From Verrucomicrobia bacterium Ga0077533 (GTDB lineage Bacteria; Verrucomicrobiota; Verrucomicrobiia; Opitutales; Opitutaceae), in NCBI GenBank assembly GCA_001464505.1, contig LNEH01000201.1, forward strand, positions 1 through 40,365: a stretch of DNA of 40,365 nt, read 5' to 3'. Shown piece by piece: positions 31,348 to 38,781 of the stretch. Made by a program: the position numbers and the translations under genes. The notes under the pieces were generated by a model. That model did no database searches and was not told the DNA's origin. It saw nothing but the letters and a program-made list of their open reading frames with translations. Position 1 is the first letter of the stretch. Every line of letters begins with the position of its first letter.

Positions 31348-32694
31348 ATGAAGGTCACCGGTCTCGCCATTGTGCCGCCGCCCGCGGCCGCCAGTCTCCC
31401 CAAAGTAACGCCCGAGTTGCTCGCCTCCGTCCTCGCCCGCTACTCGCGCAGCAATGACGGCCTGGCGAAAATATTGGAGAAGGTGGATATCGCCAACCCC
31501 GATGAATCCATCGACCGCATCCTCAAGTTTGTCGACTACGGCCACGCCTCGATTGGGGGTCTGACCGGCGGGCTCGCCATCGCCCTCGACGATGTGTCGA
31601 TGTGGCTGGCGTATAAAATCTTCGAGCTCGCCCAGATGGCGGACGGACAGGAGTCGAGCACGCGCTACATCACCATGGACGCGACCAACCTGCCGGCACC
31701 GGAGGCGATCGGCATCCCGGCCGACCTCGCACCCCGTTGGTCGGCGGTGATGGCGAAGGCGTTCGCCGCCTACCACGCCGAATACACGCGGCTCGACCAG
31801 CTGGCGTTGGCGCAACCCGGCCTCGTGCGGCTGCCGAAAGACGCCAGGCCCGCCGTGGTCACCCGGCTCCGCAAGAACTACGCGCTGGACCGCGCGCGCT
31901 ACTTCATCCCGCTGGCCACGCGGACCAACCTTGGCCTCGTGCAAAGCTCGCGCATGTGGGCCGCGACGGTCAAACACCTCGATTCGCTCGGCATGCCCGA
32001 GGCGTCGCTGGCGGCGAAACTGATTCGCGACGAACTGCTGAAGCAATCGCCCCGGCTGATGCGGCACAGCTCGGCGGAGAAATCCTACCAGGCCCAGGCG
32101 CAGCAGGAGCTTGCCGCCAGCCTGTCGCTCGGACTCGCCCGGCTCTCGACCAAGCCCTTGGCCGACGAGGTGTGGGTGAAGGTGGACCGCGAGACACCGC
32201 CCTGGCTGGTCGAGACTCAGCCGGTGGCCGAGGCGCTGAAGCACCGCGCCAACCGTTATGGCTACCAGGGCAAGGCCACGCGCCGGATGCGCGTGAGTTT
32301 TGCCTGGAACAACCTGGCGATCGCCGAGCTCCGCGACCTCAACCGCCACCGCACGGGTCATCGTTACACGCCGCTGATCCAGGCCGGCTTTTACCTGCCA
32401 ACGGAGATCACCCCTGGGGCATATCAGGCCCTGCTGGACGAACAGGCGGCGCTGACCCGCGAGCTGATGACGCGCGGCTCCGCGGCCTACGTCTATTCGC
32501 TGCTGCTGGGCGCGCAGACGCCGTTTGAGCACAGCACCCAGGCCGACAAGTTCATTTATGAGGCCGAGTTGCGCACGGGCATGGGAGCGCATTACCGCTA
32601 TGCCGAGCACCTGAGTGCGGCGCTGCGGGAATTTTCCCGGCAAGTGCCAGAGGCGAAAGACTGGGTCGTAGAAGGCACGGCCGAGCCAGAATAG
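31348..32694 (+). CDS. ThyX-like (FAD-dependent thymidylate synthase) two-lobed protein
   Basis: A 448-aa protein with two ThyX-like halves, about twice the length of a typical ThyX monomer. The first half has YGHASIGGL (64-72) and QESSTRY (101-107), equivalent to the second part of the ThyX signature RHRxxSxNExSxRY without RHR. The second half has NRHRTGHRYTPL (332-343), keeping RHR but shortening the rest. The halves may complement each other in one active site, or the protein may have another role. I chose the ATG at 31348 because the upstream in-frame TTG/ATG at 31288-31291 lie in the low-G+C cassette and encode a non-conserved leader. The gene returns to high G+C. Confidence 0.75.
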   Translation: MKVTGLAIVPPPAAASLPKVTPELLASVLARYSRSNDGLAKILEKVDIANPDESIDRILKFVDYGHASIGGLTGGLAIALDDVSMWLAYKIFELAQMADGQESSTRYITMDATNLPAPEAIGIPADLAPRWSAVMAKAFAAYHAEYTRLDQLALAQPGLVRLPKDARPAVVTRLRKNYALDRARYFIPLATRTNLGLVQSSRMWAATVKHLDSLGMPEASLAAKLIRDELLKQSPRLMRHSSAEKSYQAQAQQELAASLSLGLARLSTKPLADEVWVKVDRETPPWLVETQPVAEALKHRANRYGYQGKATRRMRVSFAWNNLAIAELRDLNRHRTGHRYTPLIQAGFYLPTEITPGAYQALLDEQAALTRELMTRGSAAYVYSLLLGAQTPFEHSTQADKFIYEAELRTGMGAHYRYAEHLSAALREFSRQVPEAKDWVVEGTAEPE

Positions 32695-32742
32695 GCTTGC
32701 CGCTATATCCCCGTCCGCGAACATCTTGGCAGCTTGCCGCGT

Positions 32743-33057
32743 ATGTTTTGCCGAGCGAAAATCAGCGTCCTTTTAACCCTCGTCGGCGCCCTGACGGCCT
32801 CGGGCGCACTCCTCAATCCGGAGCAGCGGAACGCGGCCTTCCAGCCGGGCGGCAAATCCCGTTTCGCGAAACCGGCGGTCTGGCGACCCACCGAAGCCAC
32901 GATTCAAACCAAGCACTGGGCGGGAGCCCATGGGCAAAAAATCACCCCCGGGACCAAGGCGCTGGTCCGGGTCGAATTGAGCGGCGTGACCTTCACCAAG
33001 GCCGGTGACGCCACCATCACACCGCAAGCGGTCAAGAAAGCGGGAGGAGGCCAATGA
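32743..33057 (+). CDS. Small exported protein of unknown function
   Basis: 104 aa from the ATG at 32743. The N-terminus MFCRAKISVLLTLVGALTAS is a typical cleavable signal peptide with a likely cut after the ASGA region. The mature part (about 80 aa) has no cysteines and reads like a small beta domain (HWAGAHGQKITPGTKALVRV). I do not recognise it. Its stop overlaps the start of the next gene (ATGA), so the two are probably co-translated. Confidence 0.65.
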   Translation: MFCRAKISVLLTLVGALTASGALLNPEQRNAAFQPGGKSRFAKPAVWRPTEATIQTKHWAGAHGQKITPGTKALVRVELSGVTFTKAGDATITPQAVKKAGGGQ

Positions 33058-33839
33058 CGGCGAGTGGTCGATTCAAACTGCTGCAATTCAACATGCAGTT
33101 TGGCCAGCCGTGGGACGATGCCTACCCCGACCATGCGCCGATCAATCTCCAGCTGACCATCGACGAAATTCGCGCGCACGAGGCCGATATTGTCATGCTG
33201 CAGGAGGTCGAGCGCACCCTGCCGGGCGGCGCGCAGGCCGAGCCGCCGCCGCACTACACGCGCCTGAAGCAGGAATTTCCCGGCCAGGACAGTTTCTTCT
33301 GCTACCCCCGGCCAGACCAGCGCGAGCTGCCCTTCGGCATCGGGCTGGCGATATTCTCCAAAACCCCGTTGCGGGAGCACATCTGCCTGAACCTGCCGTC
33401 GCCGCCGGTGGAATTCGATTTTTTTGGCGAGAAGAAAACCCCGACCGACCGGGTGCTCATCGGCGCCACCACGACCATCGCCGGGCGTGACGTGCGGCTC
33501 TTCAACACGCACTTGCTGGCGTTTTTCATGCTCAAGTCCAGCAGCGAGGTGCACCTGAACCAGCGGAGGCTGGTCGAGGAGCAATTGCGGCGGTCGGCCG
33601 GGATGCCCACGCTGCTCACCGGCGACTTCAACGTGAGCAAGCACCAGTCGCTCATCCAGCAGTTCGCCGACGCCGGCTACCAGACCGTGCAATCAAAGGA
33701 GATCACGTGGCGTCGCCGGCCCTACGTGCTGGACCACATCTTCCATAACGACTGGCTGCGCCCCACCGGCTGGTGGGTGACCCCCACGATGTCCTCGGAC
33801 CATCACGCCCTGTCGGCGGAATTCGAGTTCGCGCGGTGA
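33054..33839 (+). CDS. Endonuclease/exonuclease/phosphatase-family protein
   Basis: A 261-aa protein with the exonuclease III/DNase I-like phosphoesterase fold. Motifs in order: LLQFNMQFG near 9-17, MLQEVE with catalytic Glu51, LTGDFNVSKHQ near 187 (Asp and Asn of the active site), LDHIFHND near 226, and SSDHHALSAEFEF near the C-terminus (Asp-His pair). All catalytic positions are present. No signal peptide, so cytoplasmic. Substrate (DNA, phospholipid or other phosphodiester) cannot be decided. It overlaps the upstream small exported-protein gene by four bases. Confidence 0.85.
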   Translation: MTASGRFKLLQFNMQFGQPWDDAYPDHAPINLQLTIDEIRAHEADIVMLQEVERTLPGGAQAEPPPHYTRLKQEFPGQDSFFCYPRPDQRELPFGIGLAIFSKTPLREHICLNLPSPPVEFDFFGEKKTPTDRVLIGATTTIAGRDVRLFNTHLLAFFMLKSSSEVHLNQRRLVEEQLRRSAGMPTLLTGDFNVSKHQSLIQQFADAGYQTVQSKEITWRRRPYVLDHIFHNDWLRPTGWWVTPTMSSDHHALSAEFEFAR

Positions 33840-33945
33840 AACTGTAGCGGCGGTCTAGGACCGCCGGCCAACTGGAACGGCGCTTCAGCCTTCGCCAAGC
33901 CTACGGCTGACAAGTCGCGCCACCCTTCTTGATAGAGGGGTTTTA

Positions 33946-34136
33946 TGCCAACGTCCCTTGGCTTATAGACTTTAGCCGATTGTCATTCTGAACGGAGTGA
34001 AGAAACCATCTGGAGGGCGGACGCCCTCGTCCGCCATGCCTCGCGGGGTGAGGGCACCCCGCCTACAAAGCATGGATGCTTCGCGTTGCTCAGCATGACA
34101 TGTGTTGGTGAGTCCAAATTCAAAGGGACGTTGGTA
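33946..34136. mobile_element. Miniature inverted-repeat element, copy 2 (191 bp)
   Basis: Ends TGCCAACGTCCCT (33946-33958) and AGGGACGTTGGTA (34124-34136), the same terminal repeats as the element inside the RAYT gene, with TTA duplicated at 33943-33945 and 34137-34139. The interior differs from the first copy: it contains a TGTCATTCTGAAC.../...TGCTCAGCATGACA inverted repeat (33981-34100), which itself encloses G+C-rich hairpins. So ends and target are conserved, the cargo is not. Confidence 0.85.
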
Positions 34137-34221
34137 TTAATCAGCGCCGCCGAGAATCCCCTCTGGAGAGGGAAAGATGCAGTGGAGGACCAGTTTCAAG
34201 TGAAGGTAACGGTGAACTGTT

Positions 34222-34283
34222 TGTGGGAGCGAGCTTGCTCGCGACCGGGCACTTCCTGAGTCGCGAGCAAGCTCGCTCCCACA
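34222..34283. repeat. Perfect 24-bp inverted repeat (REP-like)
   Basis: 34222-34245 and 34260-34283 are exact reverse complements, with a 14-base loop. The arm begins TGTGGGAGCGAGCTTGCTCG. It closely resembles a REP word I associate with Pseudomonas genomes. It sits between convergent genes and could terminate transcription from both sides. Confidence 0.85.
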
Positions 34284-34326
34284 GGTTCCTCTGCACAGTT
34301 CCGGCTGCCCGGCCGGGCGGGGGGTG

Positions 34327-34608
34327 TCACTTCCCCTGCCGCACACGCTCTTTCTCGTCCTCGCGTTCTTCCTCGAGCCGGGCCTTTTCGCCGGCGATTT
34401 GCTTCCGGATCTTGTCGGCCTCGTCAAGGTTCCGGGCGGTGAGCGCGGCGGCGAGCTGTTGCCGGAGGAATATCTCCCGCTCGGCGATCTTGCCCTGAAA
34501 GACGCGGTCGATTTCCGCCAGGCGGGTCTTCTGCGCCGCCGTCACTCGGCCGGTGGTGGGGTCGGATTTGGCGAGGCGCTCCATGGCGAGTTCGTAGGCG
34601 CTTTTCAT
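34327..34608 (-). CDS. Small coiled-coil protein, unknown function
   Basis: 93 aa from the ATG at 34608. The sequence starts MKSAYELAMERLAKSDPTTG and is then almost entirely charged helix (AEIDRVFQGKIAEREIFLRQQLAAAL...EEEREDEKERVRQGK), predicted as a coiled coil. The part ALTARNLDEADKIRKQIAGEK resembles a UvrB/UvrC-type motif, but that may be compositional. No signal or membrane segment. It lies 20 bp downstream of the ComEC-like gene on the same strand and is likely co-transcribed with it. Confidence 0.7.
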   Translation of the reverse strand: MKSAYELAMERLAKSDPTTGRVTAAQKTRLAEIDRVFQGKIAEREIFLRQQLAAALTARNLDEADKIRKQIAGEKARLEEEREDEKERVRQGK

Positions 34609-34628
34609 GGTGGAGAGGATTGCGGGCT

Positions 34629-36281
34629 TCAGCCGAACTTCACGCCCAAAATGAGCAACAGCGCGAGCGCCGCGACCGGTGGCCAGTAACCGCCATGGCG
34701 CGGCGCCCATCGGCCGGCCGCGCCCGCCAGCAGCACCGCCGTCATCAGGACCAGCGCGGCCGGCGCCAGCCAATTGGAACGGAAGTGCGCCTCGAAATAC
34801 ACCCCCGGCAATTCGATCCCGTGCCGCAGCAGCCAGTCCATGACCACGATGGTCCATGCGGCGATGGTGTTGCTGAGGACGCTTACGGGGAGCAGGCCGG
34901 CCAGCCCGGCGACCAGCGACACGAAGCCCGCCCACATGGTCACAATCGACAGCGGTATGATCACGAGGTTGGCCAGCAGCGAGCCGGGCGAAAAGACTTG
35001 GAAATATCCGATGCCCGAGGGGGCGCTGGCGAGAAACGCCGTCCAGCAGACGGCCAGGGCACCCAGGACCCAGCGTCCGCCCCAATCGATGCCGAGGTGA
35101 TGCCAGCGCCAGTCCGCCTTGGGCAGCAGGGCGAACGGCCGCCACGCCGCCAGCCACTTTTCGCCGAGCGGCCGGCCCATCACCACCAGTGCGACCACGA
35201 CCGTGTAGGACATCTGGAAACCCGTGCTGAAAAGCTGCAGCGGGTCCAGCAGCAGCGTCACGAGGGCGGCGGCGGCGAGCGCGGCGAGGGCGTTGCCCGG
35301 CAGCCGGAAGGTTTGGTAAGCGGAGAGGAAGGCGATCATCAGGAAGGCGCGCATGGCGGGCGAGCTGGCTCCGGTGATCTGCACATAGAGCCACAGCACG
35401 ATCAGGCTGACGGCTACCGCCGGCCGGCGCGGGATCCGGAGCAGGTTGAAAGTATAGTAGATCGCCCCGGCGATGGCCGCCACATGCAGCCCGCTGATCG
35501 AAAAGATATGGAAGGTGCCGCTGCGCATGAAGGCGTTCTCCTGCTCGGCCGACAGCACCGCCTTTTCCCCCAGCAGCATGGCGAGATAAAGCGAGGCGGT
35601 TTGCGGCTGCTCCGCCAAACCGTGGCGCAAAATGCCTTCCAACCGGTCCTGCGTCCGGGCGCAAAAGCCCTGAAACCAGGTGGGCGGCGACGCTTCGCTC
35701 ATGATGTGCGCGCGGGTGAGCCGCTGGCGGATGCCGAGGTTGGCGAGATAGTCGTTGAAACCCGTGCCGGCGGGTTCGCGGGGCAGTGGTTCGATGACGC
35801 CGCGGATCACATAGCGGCCCGAACGCTGCGGCGGGACGCTGATGCGCCGGATGGCGGAGAAATATATCCGCCGGCCGGTCAGCTCCCGGTCGTGTTCACC
35901 CGTCGCGATGATTTCAGCCAGACCGGTCAGGCTGCGAGTCGCGGGCGCAACGGGAAAGGCCTGCAGCACACGCATCGTCACCGTTACCTCACGCGGCGGC
36001 CGGGACGCCACCTCGTGCCAGGCCGGGTGCCGGACTTGCAGCAGGACAAATCCGCCCAGTCCAACTGACACCAAAAGTGCGGCCGCCCACGCGAACCAGG
36101 CAAGACGGCCGGCTCGGCCGGCGCACCAGACCGCGCCGATCCCAACCAGTCCCGCCAGCCAAACCAGCGGCCCCAAGCCAAACCCCGGGGCCGGCCAGAC
36201 CCGGGCCGCGGTCAGACCGGCCATCAGCGGCACCAGCAGCCACAACAGCGGCGCGCGAAGATGGAGAGCTGGCGAAGGCAT
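34629..36281 (-). CDS. ComEC/Rec2-family membrane protein without MBL domain
   Basis: A 550-aa polytopic membrane protein. An N-terminal cluster of helices (about 8-85), a soluble OB-like DUF4131-type region (about 95-190), then the competence domain with the family block LLGEKAVLSAEQENAFMRSGTFHIFSISGLHVAAIAG and ASSPAMRAFLMIAF. It stops after the last hydrophobic helix (LLILGVKFG), so the C-terminal metallo-beta-lactamase domain seen in many ComEC proteins is absent. ComEC forms the DNA-import channel in natural transformation; a shorter form like this may rely on a separate nuclease. The ATG at 36281 is preferred over a GTG at 36290. Confidence 0.85.
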   Translation of the reverse strand: MPSPALHLRAPLLWLLVPLMAGLTAARVWPAPGFGLGPLVWLAGLVGIGAVWCAGRAGRLAWFAWAAALLVSVGLGGFVLLQVRHPAWHEVASRPPREVTVTMRVLQAFPVAPATRSLTGLAEIIATGEHDRELTGRRIYFSAIRRISVPPQRSGRYVIRGVIEPLPREPAGTGFNDYLANLGIRQRLTRAHIMSEASPPTWFQGFCARTQDRLEGILRHGLAEQPQTASLYLAMLLGEKAVLSAEQENAFMRSGTFHIFSISGLHVAAIAGAIYYTFNLLRIPRRPAVAVSLIVLWLYVQITGASSPAMRAFLMIAFLSAYQTFRLPGNALAALAAAALVTLLLDPLQLFSTGFQMSYTVVVALVVMGRPLGEKWLAAWRPFALLPKADWRWHHLGIDWGGRWVLGALAVCWTAFLASAPSGIGYFQVFSPGSLLANLVIIPLSIVTMWAGFVSLVAGLAGLLPVSVLSNTIAAWTIVVMDWLLRHGIELPGVYFEAHFRSNWLAPAALVLMTAVLLAGAAGRWAPRHGGYWPPVAALALLLILGVKFG

Positions 36282-36389
36282 GGTGGGCACTGCGCGTGGG
36301 CCCGGCAGGCAGCGGGCAGAGGCGAACAGCTTTCTCCGCCGCCTTCAAACTTGTTTCTCGCCGGAGGCAGCCGCAATCTGTCCCGACGC

Positions 36390-37775
36390 ATGGCCCGCTC
36401 CGTCGATGATTCCAGTTCACTCTTTGGCGAGGAAACACCGCGCGCGGGCAGTTCGCTTCCGGACAAACCCGCGGCCTATCAGCCGCTCGCGGCGCGGATG
36501 CGCCCGCAGTCGCTCGGTGAACTCGTCGGTCAGGAACACATCCTGCAGGCGGGCAGCCTGCTGCCGCGCCTGATCGCCAGCAACCGCTTCGGCAGCCTGC
36601 TCTTCTACGGTCCGCCCGGTTGCGGCAAGACGAGCCTGGCCGAGGTCATCGCCCGCGAGACGCAGAGCCGGTTTGTGCGGGTCAACGCCGTCATGTCCAA
36701 CGTGGCCGAGCTGCGGGAAATCCTCGCGGCGGCCCGGCGCCGGACCGAGGCCGCGCCGGGTGCGACCGCCCCGGCGGCGACGATCCTCTTCATCGACGAA
36801 CTGCACCGCTTTAACAAGTCGCAGCAGGATCTGCTGCTGCCCGACGTGGAGGAAGGCACCGTGCGGCTGATCGGGGCGACGACGCACAATCCCGGTTTTT
36901 ATGTGAACCCGCCGCTGCTCAGCCGCAGCCATCTGTTCCGGTTGGAGCCGCTCGCGGCCGGGGCCGTGGCGGGTGTGCTCCGCCGGGCGCTGACCGACGC
37001 CGAGCGCGGCCTGGGTGCGCGCGGACACCCCGCGACCGACAAGGTGCTGGCCGACCTGGCGTTGCTCTGCGACGGCGACCTACGCCGGGCACTCAACGCC
37101 CTCGAGGTCATCGCGCTCAGTCTGCCGGAGCAGGCCGCGATCACGGAGCAGGAGCTGGAGATTTTCGCCCGGGAGCGGCGCATCCGCTACGACGCCGATG
37201 AGGACGAGCACTACGACACGATCTCGGCATTCATCAAAAGCTGCCGGGGCAGCGACCCGGATGCGGCGATGTATTGGCTGGCGAAGATGCTGGCCGGCGG
37301 CGAGGACCCGCGGTTCATCGCCCGGCGGCTCGTGATTCTCGCCAGCGAGGATGTGGGGCTGGCCGACCCGCAGGCGCTGCCGCTGACGGTGGCGGCGCAC
37401 CACGCCTGCGACTTCATCGGCCTGCCCGAGGCGGAACTCACGCTCGCGCACGCGACGCTCTACATCGCGACGGCGCCGAAGAGCAACTCCGCGACCCTCG
37501 CGCTGGGCGAGGCGCGCCGCGTGCTCAAGGAGGCGCCGGTGCAGGCGGTGCCGCGGCCGTTGCGCGACAAAAGCGGGGCCGCCAGCCAGCAGGCCGGCCA
37601 TGGCCAGGGTTACCTGTATTCGCACGATTTTCCGGAAAACATTTCCGGTCAGACTTATCTGGGAAACCCGCTCACGCTCTACACGCCAAAGACGGCGGGG
37701 TGGGAGGCGAAGATCGCGGAGCGGCTGGCGCGGTGGAAAGGGCTGCGGGCCAGGATCCGTGCGGCCCAGGCGTGA
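36390..37775 (+). CDS. rarA: Replication-associated recombination protein RarA (MgsA) AAA+ ATPase
   Basis: A 461-aa clamp-loader-like AAA+ ATPase acting at stalled replication forks. The conserved start of the core PLAARMRPQSLGELVGQEHIL is at 32-52. Walker A GPPGCGKTS at 74-82; Walker B LFIDELHRFNKSQQD near 131-145; sensor 1 IGATTHNP. The C-terminal half has the RarA signature IRYDADEDEHYDTISAFIKS and SDPDAAMYWLAKMLAGGEDPRFIARRL, then YLYSHDFPENISGQTYL. The ATG at 36390 fits the family. It is divergent from the ComEC-like gene, with about 108 bp between starts, and is followed by a strong terminator. Confidence 0.95.
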   Translation: MARSVDDSSSLFGEETPRAGSSLPDKPAAYQPLAARMRPQSLGELVGQEHILQAGSLLPRLIASNRFGSLLFYGPPGCGKTSLAEVIARETQSRFVRVNAVMSNVAELREILAAARRRTEAAPGATAPAATILFIDELHRFNKSQQDLLLPDVEEGTVRLIGATTHNPGFYVNPPLLSRSHLFRLEPLAAGAVAGVLRRALTDAERGLGARGHPATDKVLADLALLCDGDLRRALNALEVIALSLPEQAAITEQELEIFARERRIRYDADEDEHYDTISAFIKSCRGSDPDAAMYWLAKMLAGGEDPRFIARRLVILASEDVGLADPQALPLTVAAHHACDFIGLPEAELTLAHATLYIATAPKSNSATLALGEARRVLKEAPVQAVPRPLRDKSGAASQQAGHGQGYLYSHDFPENISGQTYLGNPLTLYTPKTAGWEAKIAERLARWKGLRARIRAAQA

Positions 37776-37788
37776 ATACTGAAGCATT

Positions 37789-37815
37789 CCCCGCAGCTTG
37801 CTGCGGGGTTTCCCC
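37789..37815 (+). terminator. Rho-independent-like terminator after rarA
   Basis: CCCCGCAGC (37789-37797), loop TT, GCTGCGGGG (37800-37808), followed by TTTCCCC. It lies 13 bp after the rarA stop. The 9-bp G+C-rich stem is perfect; the T-run is short. Confidence 0.7.
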
Positions 37816-37885
37816 AGTGAGATTAGGGCGCCGGGCGGGCCCAGCCGGGGCTTGCGCCGAGCGCCGGGAGGACTAACGTGCGGGC

Positions 37886-38419
37886 ATGAAGTCCATCGTG
37901 GCGGGCATGAAGTCCATCGCTGTTTCCCTCTTGGTCATGTTTGCGGCCAGCGTGCTGTCGGCGCAAAAGGCTCCCGTTGAGAAGACGACCGATCCCAAGG
38001 CCCCGGCGCTTGAGGCCATCGCGCCAAAGGCACCCGCTGGCAAAGCCGCAACCACGGCCACTCCCGCCAAGAAAGTTGAAAAGAAGAAAGAGGAGCTGCC
38101 GAAGATTCCCGGCACCGTGATCAACCGGCCCAATGGCACGCTCCTCGGTCTCCAAGTGGTCGGGGGAAGATTCAAACTCACTTTCTACGACAAAAAGCAC
38201 AAGCCCATGGCGATTGACGTCACCCGGGCGACGGCGCGCTGGCCCAATCCGCGCTCGCCGGGCAACAACCGCACGGTGCTCAACGGCAGCGGCACCGCCC
38301 TCGTCGGGGAGAAGCCCGTCGTTCCGCCCTTTACCTTCAACGTCTTTCTCACCCTCCTCGTGGGCGAGGGCGAGGAGGCCAAGGCGGTCGAGAATTACAC
38401 CGTGGCATTCAGGGGCTGA
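37886..38419 (+). CDS. Exported protein of unknown function with duplicated start region
   Basis: 177 aa from the first ATG (37886) or 170 aa from the second (37907). The region GCGGGCATGAAGTCCATCG is repeated in tandem with a 21-bp period, so the start codon and its context are duplicated; the second start leaves a cleaner signal peptide (MKSIAVSLLVMFAASVLSAQ). The segment after it (about 28-75) is rich in Lys, Ala and Pro, like a wall- or periplasm-spanning linker. The C-terminal domain (about 75-177, from IPGTVINRPNGTLLGLQV) looks beta-rich and is not recognised. It lacks cysteines. Confidence 0.72.
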   Translation: MKSIVAGMKSIAVSLLVMFAASVLSAQKAPVEKTTDPKAPALEAIAPKAPAGKAATTATPAKKVEKKKEELPKIPGTVINRPNGTLLGLQVVGGRFKLTFYDKKHKPMAIDVTRATARWPNPRSPGNNRTVLNGSGTALVGEKPVVPPFTFNVFLTLLVGEGEEAKAVENYTVAFRG

Positions 38420-38485
38420 ACATGGGCCCAACCCTCTGTCCGTCAAATCAGGGCAACCTCAACCTGACGTCTTTGGCTTACCTAG

Positions 38486-38773
38486 GGAGCCCAGGAGATC
38501 CGGGTTGAGCAATGGCGGACGGCGCTGGCGCGGTGTCTGCGCCAGGCGGGCCAGACACTGGCGGACACCGCCGCCACGCGGAAATCCGCCGACTGGAAGG
38601 TTGCCATCGCCAGCGCCATGAAGCTAAAAACCCAGGCCTCCAACCGCTGGCTATGTGAACAACTCCACATGGGCACGCCTGTCGCCGTCAGTCAACTGGT
38701 CGGCCTCTTGCGCCGGCAAGGTGGCCCGGCGGCCAAGCTGCTGCCTGAGCTCACTGAAATACTTAAAACCTGA
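38486..38773 (+). pseudogene. Transposase C-terminal remnant (RAYT-like)
   Basis: An open stretch of 95 codons between a TAG at 38483 and a TGA at 38771, with no good start. It translates to VEQWRTALARCLRQAGQTLA, then KSADWKVAIASAMKLKTQ, then ASNRWLCEQLHMGTPVAVSQ and a short tail. The W.(I/V)A..(L/M)K..T.ASN.WL...L.MG....VSQ pattern is what I know from the C-terminal end of larger REP-associated transposases. The catalytic N-terminal part is missing. An IS4 element begins nine bases after its stop. Confidence 0.55.
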
Positions 38774-38781
38774 CCCGAATG

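Larger units (their letters stand above)
33840..34326. other. Repeat-filled intergenic region
   Basis: 487 bp without a gene. From left: a perfect small hairpin GGCGGTC-TAG-GACCGCC (33849-33865) right after the stop, possibly a terminator or REP; a TTCAGCC...GGCTGA imperfect palindrome (33887-33910); the first half of a CACCC(T/C)TC...GAGGGG repeat related to 9246-9347; the miniature element 33946-34136; the remaining half of that repeat (about 34151-34170, AATCCCCTCTGGAGAGGG); and a perfect 24-bp inverted repeat at 34222-34283. Confidence 0.7.
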
